Assembly (NCBI GenBank): GCA_050250955.1
Contig: JBFWNR010000005.1
Location: 62,001-126,000, forward strand
DNA: 64,000 nt
Source of the DNA: CAWAYR01 sp050250955
GTDB taxonomy: Bacteria > Acidobacteriota > Vicinamibacteria > Vicinamibacterales > UBA2999
Reading direction: 5' to 3'
Shown here piece after piece: positions 50,479 through 59,390 of the stretch (position 1 is its first letter; each line of letters opens with the position of its first letter). The notes beneath the pieces were generated by a model. The model did no database searches. It saw only the letters and a program-made list of their open reading frames with translations, and had not been told where the DNA came from. The position numbers and the translations under genes are program-made.

Positions 50479-51819
50479 ATGCAGACGCTGCTGGCGTTCT
50501 CCTTCGTGCTCGGCGTGCTGGTGTTCGTGCACGAGCTGGGGCACTTCCTGCTCGCCCGCTGGCACGGGGTGCGGGTGCTGACCTTTTCGCTCGGCTTCGG
50601 CCCGAAGCTGCTGTCGTTCCGCCGCGGCGACACCGAGTACTGCCTCAGCGCCATCCCGCTCGGCGGCTACGTGAAGATGGCCGGCGAGAACGCCGAGGAT
50701 CAGCCGCAGGGCGCCGACGACGAGTACATGTCGAAGACCAAGTGGCAGCGGTTCCAGATCCTGTTCGCCGGCCCGGCGATGAACATCGTGCTCGCGGTGC
50801 TGCTGCTGGCCGTGGTGCTGTCGCAGGGCGACCGGGTGCTGGCCTTCCTGAGCCGCCCGGCGGTCATCGGCGTCGTGCAGGAGGATTCGCCGGCCGAACG
50901 CGGCGGCATGCTGGCGGGCGACGAGGTGGTCCGCATCAACGGCCGCACGGTGAGCACCTGGGAGGATCTCGAGATCGGCGTCACCTCGCGCGCCGATCGC
51001 GACGTGGAGTTCGTGGTGCGCCGCGGCGGCGAGGAGCGCACGCTGACCATCCGGCCGGCCACCACCAAGGTGCCGGTGCAGTCCGACACCACCTTCGAGG
51101 TCGGCACCATCGGCGTGCTGCCCGACACCTATCCGCTCATCGACGCGGTGAACCCCGGTGATCCGGCCGAGCAGGCCGGGTTCCTGAAGGGCGACGTGAT
51201 CCGCTCGATCGAGGGCAAGCGGATGGTCTACTCGCGCAACGTCTCGGACGCCCTGCGCACCCGCGGTGGACAGCCCACCACCATCGTCGTGCGGCGCGGC
51301 GACACCGACGTGCCTCTCACCGTCACGCCGGTGCAACGCGGCGCCAACGCCCTCATCGGCATCACCCTCGGCAACGAGACCATCACCTACACGCCGGGCC
51401 CGCTCGAAGCCCTCAACATGAGCGTGAAGCGCAACCTGGCCACGGCCGGGATGATCTTCGTCACCCTCGGCGAGCTCTTCACCGGCGACGCCTCGCCGCG
51501 CCAGCTGATGGGCCCGGTGGGCATCGCGCAGCTGTCCGGTGCCTCGGCCCGCGAGGGCTGGGTGGAGCTGTTCGCGCTGATGGCCTCGATCAGTCTCAAC
51601 CTGGGCCTGCTCAACCTGCTACCGATCCCGGTGCTCGACGGCGGCCACATGGCGATCATGGGCATGGAGGCGCTGGCCCGCCGCGACTTCTCGATGGCGA
51701 TGAAGGAGCGGATGCTGTTCGCCGGCTTCGTGCTGCTGATGGCGCTGATGGTCACGGTGATCTACAACGACCTGACGCGTATCGCGTGGATCGAGCGTCT
51801 GCTGCCCTGGCGCAACTAG
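50479..51819 (+). CDS. rseP: RIP metalloprotease RseP (site-2 protease)
   Basis: Intramembrane zinc protease that cleaves anti-sigma factors after envelope stress. The 446-aa product has VHELGHFLLAR (zinc ligands, in the first helix), two PDZ domains (VVQEDSPAERGGMLAGDEV and AVNPGDPAEQAGFLKGDVI), and LLPIPVLDGGHMA with the second zinc-binding motif near the C-terminus. TAGAAT at 50451-50456 is a possible -10 box. Last gene of the truA-uppS-cdsA-dxr-rseP order, which is common in bacteria. Confidence 0.95.
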   Translation: MQTLLAFSFVLGVLVFVHELGHFLLARWHGVRVLTFSLGFGPKLLSFRRGDTEYCLSAIPLGGYVKMAGENAEDQPQGADDEYMSKTKWQRFQILFAGPAMNIVLAVLLLAVVLSQGDRVLAFLSRPAVIGVVQEDSPAERGGMLAGDEVVRINGRTVSTWEDLEIGVTSRADRDVEFVVRRGGEERTLTIRPATTKVPVQSDTTFEVGTIGVLPDTYPLIDAVNPGDPAEQAGFLKGDVIRSIEGKRMVYSRNVSDALRTRGGQPTTIVVRRGDTDVPLTVTPVQRGANALIGITLGNETITYTPGPLEALNMSVKRNLATAGMIFVTLGELFTGDASPRQLMGPVGIAQLSGASAREGWVELFALMASISLNLGLLNLLPIPVLDGGHMAIMGMEALARRDFSMAMKERMLFAGFVLLMALMVTVIYNDLTRIAWIERLLPWRN

Positions 51820-52045
51820 CGCGGTCGCGACGACGAGAGCGCGCCGAACGGCGCCGCCGCGGTATCCCCTCTACGGCTCACGCTTCGGTCCGGGCTGGCG
51901 GGAGGGCACGACCTGACGCTGGGCCAGTCCGCCACAGCGCCCGATCCTCAGATTTCGCCCCGACGGACGCCCCGCCGTCTCGCCGCTCGAGCGGAGCGTC
52001 GCCGCGCGTTTGTCTGCATCGGCGATGCGATAGGCTGCACGCGCC

Positions 52046-52879
52046 ATGCTGATCCCGCGTTTCTGGGCCAGGGCGGAAGGCACCGCGACCGATCCGTTCG
52101 GCCGGCAGTTGCTGCTGCGGCTGTGGGGCTGGTCGCAGGAGAGCGCCGCCGAGGCACTCGTCGTCGCCCGGCGCCGGGTGGCCGAGGTGACGGCGCGCCT
52201 GGCCGGCGGCGACGGACCCGACGCCTATCCCTACGGCACGCGCCAGCCGCTGCGCGAGGAGATCGTCCGCTACCTGGTCGGCGACGGCCCCGGGGAGTCG
52301 ATCGTCACCCGCAACCGCTACGGCGCGCTGGTCCTCAACACGGCGCGGGTGCCGTTCATCGACGTGGACGCGGTGGCGCCGTCGGGGCTGGCCGGGCTCA
52401 AGAGGCTGTTCGGCCGCGGGCCGGCCGTGGATCCCGCCCTCGAGCGCATCCGCGCGGCGTGCGCCCGCCATCCCCGCCACGCCTTCCGCGTCTACCGCAC
52501 CCGCTCCGGATTCCGCGTGCTGGTCGTGAACGCCGAGCTCGATCCGGTGTCGGAGGAGGCCCGGGCATTCCTCGACGGGTTCGGCGCCGACCCGCAGTTC
52601 GTGCGCCTATGTCGGGTGCAGCAGAGCTTTCGCGCCCGCCTCAGCCCCAAGCCGTGGCGGATCGGCGTCAAGGCGCCTCCCGGCCAGCACCCGCGCGATC
52701 CGGTAGCGCAGGCGGCGTTCGGGGCGTGGCTGCTCGACTACGACGCGGCGTCGCGCGGCTATGCGACGTGCCAGTTCGTCGAGACCATCGGCACGGCGCC
52801 GCCCGGCGGCGACGCCCGCGCCATCGTCGACGAGCACGACCGCACGACGCGGGCACACGAGCCGCTGCCGCTGGCGTGA
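52046..52879 (+). CDS. Conserved-looking cytoplasmic protein of unknown function
   Basis: The 277-aa product has no signal peptide or membrane segments. It contains TARVPFIDVDAVAP (an hDhD-like pattern), then HAFRVYRTRSGFRVLVVNAELDP and WLLDYDAASRGYATCQFVETIG. The order of an hDhD motif and a later RTxSGxR segment faintly recalls archaeo-eukaryotic primase-like enzymes, but that comparison is speculative. It lies between rseP and the pentad-repeat gene and faces that gene convergently. Confidence 0.65.
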   Translation: MLIPRFWARAEGTATDPFGRQLLLRLWGWSQESAAEALVVARRRVAEVTARLAGGDGPDAYPYGTRQPLREEIVRYLVGDGPGESIVTRNRYGALVLNTARVPFIDVDAVAPSGLAGLKRLFGRGPAVDPALERIRAACARHPRHAFRVYRTRSGFRVLVVNAELDPVSEEARAFLDGFGADPQFVRLCRVQQSFRARLSPKPWRIGVKAPPGQHPRDPVAQAAFGAWLLDYDAASRGYATCQFVETIGTAPPGGDARAIVDEHDRTTRAHEPLPLA

Positions 52880-52894
52880 CGCATCCGGGCGTGG

Positions 52895-53200
52895 CTACTC
52901 GCTCCGCTCCGGGGCCTGCCACTCGTCGGTGATCCGCAGCCGACGGACCACCAGCTCGTCGATCACGACGTGGCGCAGGCGGGTGCGGCCGACGGCGAGG
53001 CGGCCGATCGCGAGTGCACCGACTGCCACGGCGCCGACCGCGATGGCGCCGAGCGCGAACGCGCCAAGGGCCTGCGCGGCGATGGCTCGGGCGCCGACCG
53101 CGTCGGCCGCTGTGGCCGGGAGGCGAGCCGGCACCCAGCGCCCAGGGCTGGCCCGCTGCTGCCGTCGGTCGTCGCCCAGGCGCCGCTCATGCAGTGGCAT
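52895..53200 (-). CDS. Small pentad-repeat protein
   Basis: The 101-aa product has about six tandem A-[LIV]-G-A-x pentads (ALGAFALGAIAVGAVAVGAL, about residues 45-75) followed by IDELVVRRLRI. The five-residue period suggests a short beta-solenoid or a membrane-inserted glycine-rich hairpin. GGAGG seven bases upstream of the ATG at 53200 supports a real gene. Similar short proteins occur in other bacteria; function unknown. Confidence 0.65.
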   Translation of the reverse strand: MPLHERRLGDDRRQQRASPGRWVPARLPATAADAVGARAIAAQALGAFALGAIAVGAVAVGALAIGRLAVGRTRLRHVVIDELVVRRLRITDEWQAPERSE

Positions 53201-53266
53201 TGCGTGTCCTCCGCGCATCGGCCACGGTGGGCCCGAACGCGCCGGCGCGTCGACCGACCGCGTCGA

Positions 53267-54973
53267 CTACGACTGCGGCACCGCGTGCCGCAGCACCTTC
53301 CCTGGCCGCGCATTGGTGTGCGTGCCCTCGTCGAGCACCACCTGGCCGTTGACGATCACGGTGTCGATGCCCACCGGGTACTGGAACGGCTGCTCGAAGG
53401 TGGCGCGGTCGGCCACCGTCGCCGGGTCGAAGATCACCAGGTCGGCCCACTTGCCGGGCGCGATGGCACCCCGGTCGGGCAGCTGCGAGGTGGCTGCCGG
53501 CAGCGAGGTCATCTTGCGGATGGCCTCTTCGAGCGTGATGACCTGCTCCTCGCGGACGTACTTGCCGAGCACGCGCGGGAAGGTGCCGAAGTTGCGGGGA
53601 TGCGGCACGCCGCTGCGCAGCGGGCCGTCGATCGCCAGTGCCGAGCCGTCCGAGCCGATCGCCACCCACGGCTGGCGCATCGCCAGCTTCACGTCGTCCT
53701 CCGACATGATGAAGTACACGCAGCCGACGCTGCCCCGGGTGTCGCGCAGCAGGTCGAAGACGAACTCGAACGGATCCGTGCCGGCCGCCTTGGCGGCGTC
53801 GGCGACGCGCATGCCCTCGTACTTGGCGTTCGGGCTCTCGGTGGCGGTGGCGAGGCCACGCTGGCGGCCGATCGCGGCCAGCTGCACGTTGGCCCAGGTG
53901 CCGGCCGACTGGTAGCGGTTGTCCCACTCGGCGTTCGGATCCTCCATGTCGCGCTTGATGCGGGCGCGGGTGCGCCGGTCGCTCAGCCGCTCCACCAGCT
54001 TGTCGGTGCCGCCGTCCATCACCCACTGGGGCAGCGTGGCGGTGAGGCTGGTGCTGCTGGCCACGTAGGGGTAGACGTCGGCGGTGAGCTTCACGCCGCG
54101 GCCGTGCGCCGCTTCGACGATCGCCACGACTTCCTTCATCCGGCCGAAGTTGGCCTGGCCGGTGGTCTTGATGTGGAACACGTGGACCGGCAGCCCGGCC
54201 CGTTCGCCGATGGCCACCGCCTCTTCGATGCCCTCGCGCAGCTTCTTGCCGTCGTGGCGCAGGTGCGAGGCGTAGCGGCCGCCGGCGGCCGCCGCCGGGG
54301 TGGCGAGCGCCACCAGTTCGTCGAGCGTCGCATAGGCGTTCGGGGGGTAGATGAGGCCGGTCGAGACGCCGGCCGCGCCCTGCGCCATCGCCGCGCTGAC
54401 GATGCCCTGCATCCTGGTCAGCTCGTCGGCGGTCGGCGGCCGGTTGTCGCCGCCGACGACCAGCTCGCGGACGGTGCCGAGGCCGACGTAGGAGAGCAGG
54501 TTCACCGCGATGCCCTGCTTCTCGAGCAGGCCGAAGTAGCCGGCGAAGTCGGTCCACGGCTGGGTGGCCGTCGCCGCGGCGTTCGGCGCGATCGACCCCG
54601 ACTCGCCGATCACCTCGGTCGTGACCCCCTGGCGGATCTTGCTCTGGGCGTTGCCGTCGGTGACCAGCGGCATGTCGGAGTGGGAATGCATGTCGATGAA
54701 GCCGGGCGCGACCACGCGGCCCCTGGCATCGATCACCCGCGCCGCCCGCGCGGCCGCGGCCGCCGCACCGGCGGCATCGAGCACCTCGACGATGCGGCCG
54801 TCGGCGACGGCGACGGCGCCGTCACGCGCCGGGCTGCCGGTGCCGTCGATCACCCGGGCGTTGGTCACCAGCAGGTCGAGCGGCGCCGGGGGTGGCCCCG
54901 ACGGTCCGCAGGCGGCGGCGACGGCGAACGAGGCGATGGCGGCGAGCGGGGCGACGGCGCGCGGGATCGACAC
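53267..54973 (-). CDS. Lipoprotein N-acyl-D-amino-acid deacylase (amidohydrolase)
   Basis: The 568-aa product has a lipoprotein signal (VAAAC lipobox about residue 22) and an amidohydrolase domain of the D-aminoacylase type: VIDARGRVVAPGFIDMHSHSD (metal-binding HxH), HLRHDGKKL, VHVFHIKTTG, and a late IGSDGSALAIDGPL containing the catalytic Asp. GGAGG five bases upstream fixes the GTG at 54973; the frame is open beyond it only as a shadow of the next gene. It likely deacylates N-acyl-D-amino acids or peptides outside the inner membrane. Confidence 0.88.
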   Translation of the reverse strand: MSIPRAVAPLAAIASFAVAAACGPSGPPPAPLDLLVTNARVIDGTGSPARDGAVAVADGRIVEVLDAAGAAAAAARAARVIDARGRVVAPGFIDMHSHSDMPLVTDGNAQSKIRQGVTTEVIGESGSIAPNAAATATQPWTDFAGYFGLLEKQGIAVNLLSYVGLGTVRELVVGGDNRPPTADELTRMQGIVSAAMAQGAAGVSTGLIYPPNAYATLDELVALATPAAAAGGRYASHLRHDGKKLREGIEEAVAIGERAGLPVHVFHIKTTGQANFGRMKEVVAIVEAAHGRGVKLTADVYPYVASSTSLTATLPQWVMDGGTDKLVERLSDRRTRARIKRDMEDPNAEWDNRYQSAGTWANVQLAAIGRQRGLATATESPNAKYEGMRVADAAKAAGTDPFEFVFDLLRDTRGSVGCVYFIMSEDDVKLAMRQPWVAIGSDGSALAIDGPLRSGVPHPRNFGTFPRVLGKYVREEQVITLEEAIRKMTSLPAATSQLPDRGAIAPGKWADLVIFDPATVADRATFEQPFQYPVGIDTVIVNGQVVLDEGTHTNARPGKVLRHAVPQS

Positions 54974-54996
54974 GGGAACCTCCGAACTGGCGCAGA

Positions 54997-56514
54997 CTAC
55001 TGGAAGTGGCCGCGGATGGCGTCCACCAGGGCCGAGATGGTCGGCACCGCCGGCACGATCGCCGGCGTCACGCCGAGACGGCGCACCGCGTCGGTGGCCG
55101 CCGGCCCCACCGTGGCGACGGTGGTGTGGGTCAGCAGATCGGCCACCTGCTCGTCGCCGTAGAGCGCCGCGAAGCCGCGGACCGCGGCGGCGCTGGTGAA
55201 GGTCACCACGTCCACGCGGTGCTGCAGGAGCTGCCCGTAGACGTCGAGGTCGGGGTTGTCCTCCACCGCCAGGGTGCGGAACGACGGGGCGTGGCGCACG
55301 TCGGCGCCGACGGCGGTCAGGGCCTCGGTCAGGGTGTCGCGGCCGTTGGCCGCCGACGGCATCAGCACGCGGCGGTCGGCCAGGGCCTCCCGGCCGCCCA
55401 TCGCCGTGACGATCGCCTCCACGCCGAGGCCCTCGGTGGCCAGCTCGACGCGAATGCCGAAGCGCGCCAGGCGCGCCGACGTGCCGACGCCGGCGGCGCA
55501 GATGCGCGGCCCGGCCAGCGCCCGCGCGTCCCGGCCGCGGTCGATCAGCCGGTTCATGAAGCCGTCCACGCCGTTGATGGTGGTGAAGACGATCCAGTCG
55601 GCCTGCGACGCGGTGTCGAGGGCGAGATCGAGCGCCGTGACGTCGTCGAGCTCGGCGACGCGCAGCACCGGGGCCTCGATGGCCTCGGCGCCGGCGGCCT
55701 CCAGCAGTTCGACCAGCTCGGCCGACTGGTGGCGGGAGCGCGTCACCAGCACGCGGCGGCCGAAGAGCGGCCGCTGGTCGAACCAGCGCAGGTGATCGCG
55801 CAGCCCCACGACGTTGCCGACGACGAGCGTGGCCGGCGCGTCGAGCGGCTGATCGCGCAGCTGCGCCGCCACCGCGGTCAGCGTGCCGACCGCGGTCTCC
55901 TGGCCGGCCAGCGTGCCGCGGCTCACCAGTGCCGCCGAGTCGTCGCCACTGCGGCCGTGGGCGAGGAGCTCCCGAGCCACGCGCTCGAGGTCGGGCTGGC
56001 TGCCGTAGCACGCGATGGTGCCGCCCAGGCCGGCCAGCGAGGCCCATGCCACCGCGGTACGGCCGCGGGCACCGGCCTCGTGGCCGCGGACGAACGTCAG
56101 CGTGTCGCCACCGCCCGGATAGGTGAGGGGGATGCCGGCAAACGTCGCCGCGCCGAGGCTCATCGGCACACCGGGGACGACTTCGAAGGGGATGCCCTGC
56201 TCGTGCAGGAACAGCGCTTCCTCGCCGCCGCGATCGAAGATGAACGGGTCGCCCTGCTTGACCCGCGCCACCACCTTGCCTTCGCGGGCCTTCTCGGCGA
56301 GCAGGAAGCTGATGGCGTCCTGATCGGTGTGCTCGCGGGCCGGCCGGCCGACGTCGATGCGTTCCGCGTGCCGCGCGGCGAGGTCGAGCACCCGGGGATG
56401 CACCGTGCGGTCGTAGATGACCACGTCGGCCGCTTCGAGGCAGCGCTGGCCGCGCACCGTGATGAGACCGGGGCCCCCCGGCCCGGCGCCTATGAGATAC
56501 ACCATCGTGCGCAT
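54997..56514 (-). CDS. cobA-hemD: Fused uroporphyrinogen-III C-methyltransferase / uroporphyrinogen-III synthase
   Basis: The 505-aa product combines two tetrapyrrole enzymes: residues about 1-245 are the SAM-dependent methyltransferase (YLIGAGPGGPGLITVRG, GDPFIFDRGGEEAL, VVPGVPMSLGAA, TLVVGNVV) and about 250-505 the HemD synthase (LVTRSRHQSAELVELL, DWIVFTTINGV, VVTFTSAAAVRGF). The fusion makes uroporphyrinogen III and then precorrin-2, the entry to sirohaem and cobalamin. The GDPF motif carries Asp where Gly usually follows the second Phe. No other haem gene is adjacent. Confidence 0.92.
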   Translation of the reverse strand: MRTMVYLIGAGPGGPGLITVRGQRCLEAADVVIYDRTVHPRVLDLAARHAERIDVGRPAREHTDQDAISFLLAEKAREGKVVARVKQGDPFIFDRGGEEALFLHEQGIPFEVVPGVPMSLGAATFAGIPLTYPGGGDTLTFVRGHEAGARGRTAVAWASLAGLGGTIACYGSQPDLERVARELLAHGRSGDDSAALVSRGTLAGQETAVGTLTAVAAQLRDQPLDAPATLVVGNVVGLRDHLRWFDQRPLFGRRVLVTRSRHQSAELVELLEAAGAEAIEAPVLRVAELDDVTALDLALDTASQADWIVFTTINGVDGFMNRLIDRGRDARALAGPRICAAGVGTSARLARFGIRVELATEGLGVEAIVTAMGGREALADRRVLMPSAANGRDTLTEALTAVGADVRHAPSFRTLAVEDNPDLDVYGQLLQHRVDVVTFTSAAAVRGFAALYGDEQVADLLTHTTVATVGPAATDAVRRLGVTPAIVPAVPTISALVDAIRGHFQ

Positions 56515-56523
56515 CGAGGCATT

Positions 56524-56549
56524 CTAGCCGCTGGCCGCTAGCCGCTGGC
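56524..56549. repeat. Heptamer array, CTAGCCG/CTGGCCG units
   Basis: CTAGCCG, CTGGCCG, CTAGCCG and CTGGCG in tandem, between cobA-hemD and the aldo/keto reductase. It provides the TAG stop codon of the latter (minus strand, 56538-56540). Confidence 0.85.
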
Positions 56550-57575
56550 GTTGAGGTCGTAGCGCATGATCGCCGCATGACGACCACCCGGCGCGCGTTC
56601 GAGGGCATAGACGTCCCCGGGGACGTCCGGCCCGGCCGCCACCGCCCGTTCGATCGCCTGCCGGTCTTCGGCGTCGAGGTCCAGGGACGCGGCGGCGAGC
56701 GTCGCCGGCAGGTGCCGACCGTGGCGGGCGCCGACGATGGCCGCCGCCACCGCCGGCCGGGTCAGCACCCACGCCGTGGCCACCGTGGCGGTGTCCACGC
56801 CGTGCTTCGCCGCCACGCCGGCCAGCACCGCCAGCAGCCGTTGGAAGCGCGGCCACCCACCGGCCTCGTCGATGACCAGGCGGTACTTGACCAGGGAACG
56901 GTTCTCCAGCGGGTCCGGTGGCGGCGCGGCGCCGACGTAGCGTCCGGTCAGGAACCCACCGGCGAGCGTGCCGTAGCAGAGCAGCCGCACGCCGCGCGCC
57001 TCGCACAGCGCCTGCATGGCGCCGGCCGGACGGCGATCCAGCACGGAGTATTGCACCTGGTGGGACACCAGGGGCACGCCGGCGTCGAGCAGCCGGGTCA
57101 GGGTCGGGGTGTCGAAGTTGGTGGCGCCGAGGTGGCGGATGCGGCCCGCGGTCCGCTCGTCGGTCAGCCAGCCGGCCACCTCGACCAGCCCGGCGACGGC
57201 GTAGTCCCACCAATGGAACTGCACGAGGTCGAGCGCCTCGACGCCGAGCCGTGCCAGCGCGCGGTCGATGGCGGCGGCGACGTCGGCGCGGGTCACCCGG
57301 GCCAGCCGATCGCGGTCCGGCACGTACTTGGTGTGGATCTGCAGGTCGGCGGCGCCGCCGCGGGCCCGGACGAAGTCGCCGACGAGCTGCTCGACGCCGG
57401 TGTAGATGTCGGCGCAGTCGAACGTCGTCACGCCGGCGCCGACGTAGGCGTGCATGTCGGCGAGCGCGGCGGCGCGATCGATTGCGCCGTGGCCGCCGGC
57501 CAGTTGCCAGCCGCCCTTGATCACCCGGGAGATCGTGTAGCCCGGGGCGAGCGCCAGGCGCGGCGGCGGGATCAC
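56538..57575 (-). CDS. Aldo/keto reductase
   Basis: The 345-aa product is an AKR with GVTTFDCADIYTGVEQLVG (catalytic Tyr), HTKYVPD (catalytic Lys), VQFHWWDYA (His) and WVLTRPAVAAAIVGARHGRHL (NADPH-binding end). It reduces aldehydes or ketones with NADPH; substrate unknown. The GTG start overlaps the stop of the TIGR04076 gene by 4 nt, so the pair is cotranslated. The frame is open upstream only as a shadow. Confidence 0.88.
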   Translation of the reverse strand: MIPPPRLALAPGYTISRVIKGGWQLAGGHGAIDRAAALADMHAYVGAGVTTFDCADIYTGVEQLVGDFVRARGGAADLQIHTKYVPDRDRLARVTRADVAAAIDRALARLGVEALDLVQFHWWDYAVAGLVEVAGWLTDERTAGRIRHLGATNFDTPTLTRLLDAGVPLVSHQVQYSVLDRRPAGAMQALCEARGVRLLCYGTLAGGFLTGRYVGAAPPPDPLENRSLVKYRLVIDEAGGWPRFQRLLAVLAGVAAKHGVDTATVATAWVLTRPAVAAAIVGARHGRHLPATLAAASLDLDAEDRQAIERAVAAGPDVPGDVYALERAPGGRHAAIMRYDLNASG

Positions 57576-57910
57576 GACAGCGGCACGACGGTGACCGCGG
57601 CGTGGCTGAACCGCCGCCGCGGCCCGCGGGTGATGCGGAAGCGGGCGCCGCAGTGCGGGTCGGGACACGCCACCTCGGCGTCGGTGGTCATCCAGTCGTG
57701 CGGGTCGGTGGGCCGCTGCTTGGCCGGCAGCAGCGGCAGCAGCGCGGCGAGGGCGTAGATCGAAAACGACCCGCCGGCGGGCATCACCAGCCGTTCGCCG
57801 TGGACCTCGAACGCGTCGCCGGCACGGTGGCTGCACACCATCGGCCGTTCGGTGGCGATCACCTCGACGCGCAGGTCGTAGAGCTCGAAGGTGTCGTCGC
57901 GCATCGGCAT
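57572..57910 (-). CDS. TIGR04076-like small protein
   Basis: The 112-aa product has FELYDLRVEVIATERPMVCSHRAGD and CPDPHCGARFRITR, with three cysteines, resembling TIGR04076 proteins, which are often neighbours of reductases. Function unknown. Overlaps the aldo/keto reductase by 4 nt. The start could be two codons later at 57904. Confidence 0.7.
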   Translation of the reverse strand: MPMRDDTFELYDLRVEVIATERPMVCSHRAGDAFEVHGERLVMPAGGSFSIYALAALLPLLPAKQRPTDPHDWMTTDAEVACPDPHCGARFRITRGPRRRFSHAAVTVVPLS

Positions 57911-57942
57911 GGAGCGGCTCCGGCGTGTACTATACGGCGCCC

Positions 57943-59307
57943 GTGACCGGCTCAGGCGAGCGACTGACCTTCATCGGCGGCCCGGCCGGCGCGCTGGTGC
58001 CGTTCGTGCTGTTCCTCGTCGGCGCGGCGTGGCTGGCGGCGCAGGGCGCGCCCGACGAGCGCGGCTTCTGGCCGGTGCTGCTGGGCGCACTCACGCTCGG
58101 CTGGGTTCTGGCCCACGATCGCCGCGGCTATGCCGAGCGGGCTGTCGCCGGCATGGCCGAACCGGTCGTGCTGCTGATGATCACCGCCTGGCTGCTGGCC
58201 GGGGCGCTGGCCGGGGTCCTGTCGGCCAGCGGCTTCGTCGAGGCCCTGGTGTGGGCGGCGCGGGCGCTGCACCTCGAGGGCGGGGCCTACGCCGTCGCGG
58301 CGTTTCTGGCCTGCGCGGTGGTGTCCACCGCCACCGGCACCAGTTTCGGCACCATCCTCGTGTGCGGGCCGCTGCTGTACCCGGCCGGCGGCGCGGCCGC
58401 CGTGTCGCCGGCGGTGCTGCTCGGCGCCATCCTCGGCGGCGCGACGTTCGGCGACAGCATCTCGCCGGTCTCCGACACCACCATCGCGTCGGCGGGCACG
58501 CAGGGCGCCGATGTGGGCGGCACGGTCCGCGCGCGGCTCAAGTACGCAGTGCCGGCCGGCGTGGCGGCCGTCGTCGCCGCGGCGGTGTTCGGCGGCGCGG
58601 CCGGCGCAGCGGCGGCGGACGTCGCGGCGCCCGCGGCGAGCCCACGCGGCCTGCCGATGGTCCTGGTGCCGGCGCTCGTCGTCGCGATGCTGCTGGCCCG
58701 CCGTCACCTGGTGGAGGCGCTGCTGGCCGGGGTGTCGGCGGCGACTGGCATCGCGCTCGCGCTCGGCCTGCTGACGCCCGCGCAGCTGCTGCATGTCGCG
58801 CCAGGCAGCGTCACGGCGTCGAGCCTGCTCATCGACGGGCTCGGCCGCGGCGTCGGGGTGACGGTGTTCACGCTGCTGATGGTCGGCCTGGTGGCGGCCA
58901 CCGGTGCCGCCGGGCTGCTCGAGCGCTTCACCGGGCACGGCAACCGGTCGGGGTCGCGGGCGGGTGCCGAGTGGCGCATCGTCGCGTGGGTGAGCGCCGC
59001 CGTCGTCCTCACGACGCACAGCGTGGTGGGGATCCTCGCCGTCGGTCCCGTCGCGTCACGCACCGGGGCACCGGCCGGCGTGGGGGCGTATCGGCGCGCC
59101 AATCTGCTCGACCTGACGGCCTGCACCTGGCCGTTCCTGCTGCCGTTCTTCCTGCCGACGATCCTCGCCGCCGGCACGACTGTCGAGGCCGGGGCGATGC
59201 CGCGCCTGTCGCCGCTCGACGCCGGGCTCCACAATGCCTACTCGTGGGCGCTGGTGGCGATGCTGGTGGCCGCCGTGGCCTTCGGCTACGGCCGCGACGA
59301 CCCCTGA
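57943..59307 (+). CDS. NhaC-family Na+/H+ antiporter
   Basis: Inner-membrane exchanger of Na+ for H+. The 454-aa product has about eleven hydrophobic segments and NhaC-type blocks: STATGTSFGTILVCGPLL, ATFGDSISPVSDTTIASAGTQGADV and a C-terminal half repeating a similar pattern. The start is uncertain: GTG 57925 or GTG 57943; TATACG at 57930 lies just before the latter and suggests a leaderless transcript, so 57943 was chosen. Confidence 0.85.
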   Translation: MTGSGERLTFIGGPAGALVPFVLFLVGAAWLAAQGAPDERGFWPVLLGALTLGWVLAHDRRGYAERAVAGMAEPVVLLMITAWLLAGALAGVLSASGFVEALVWAARALHLEGGAYAVAAFLACAVVSTATGTSFGTILVCGPLLYPAGGAAAVSPAVLLGAILGGATFGDSISPVSDTTIASAGTQGADVGGTVRARLKYAVPAGVAAVVAAAVFGGAAGAAAADVAAPAASPRGLPMVLVPALVVAMLLARRHLVEALLAGVSAATGIALALGLLTPAQLLHVAPGSVTASSLLIDGLGRGVGVTVFTLLMVGLVAATGAAGLLERFTGHGNRSGSRAGAEWRIVAWVSAAVVLTTHSVVGILAVGPVASRTGAPAGVGAYRRANLLDLTACTWPFLLPFFLPTILAAGTTVEAGAMPRLSPLDAGLHNAYSWALVAMLVAAVAFGYGRDDP

Positions 59308-59328
59308 CGATTTCGTGCGCACCCCCTG

Positions 59329-59369
59329 CGGTGCCAGGCACCGGGGGACGCCGCGGTGCCTGGCACCGA
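59329..59369. terminator. Long hairpin between convergent genes (GGTGCCAGGCACC repeats)
   Basis: GGTGCCAGGCACC (59330-59342) and its complement (59355-59367) form a stem of about 15 bp around a 10-nt loop; each arm is itself near-palindromic. It lies between nhaC-like and VWFA genes and probably ends transcripts from both sides, although there is no U-tract. Confidence 0.6.
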
Positions 59370-59390
59370 GCGGGGGCGATCACGGATCTG

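Noticed and set aside
53267..56608. A single 1113-aa protein on the minus strand
   Set aside because: The upper half is a shadow of cobA-hemD in another frame. A GTG with a GGAGG site at 54973 begins a proper lipoprotein signal for the deacylase.
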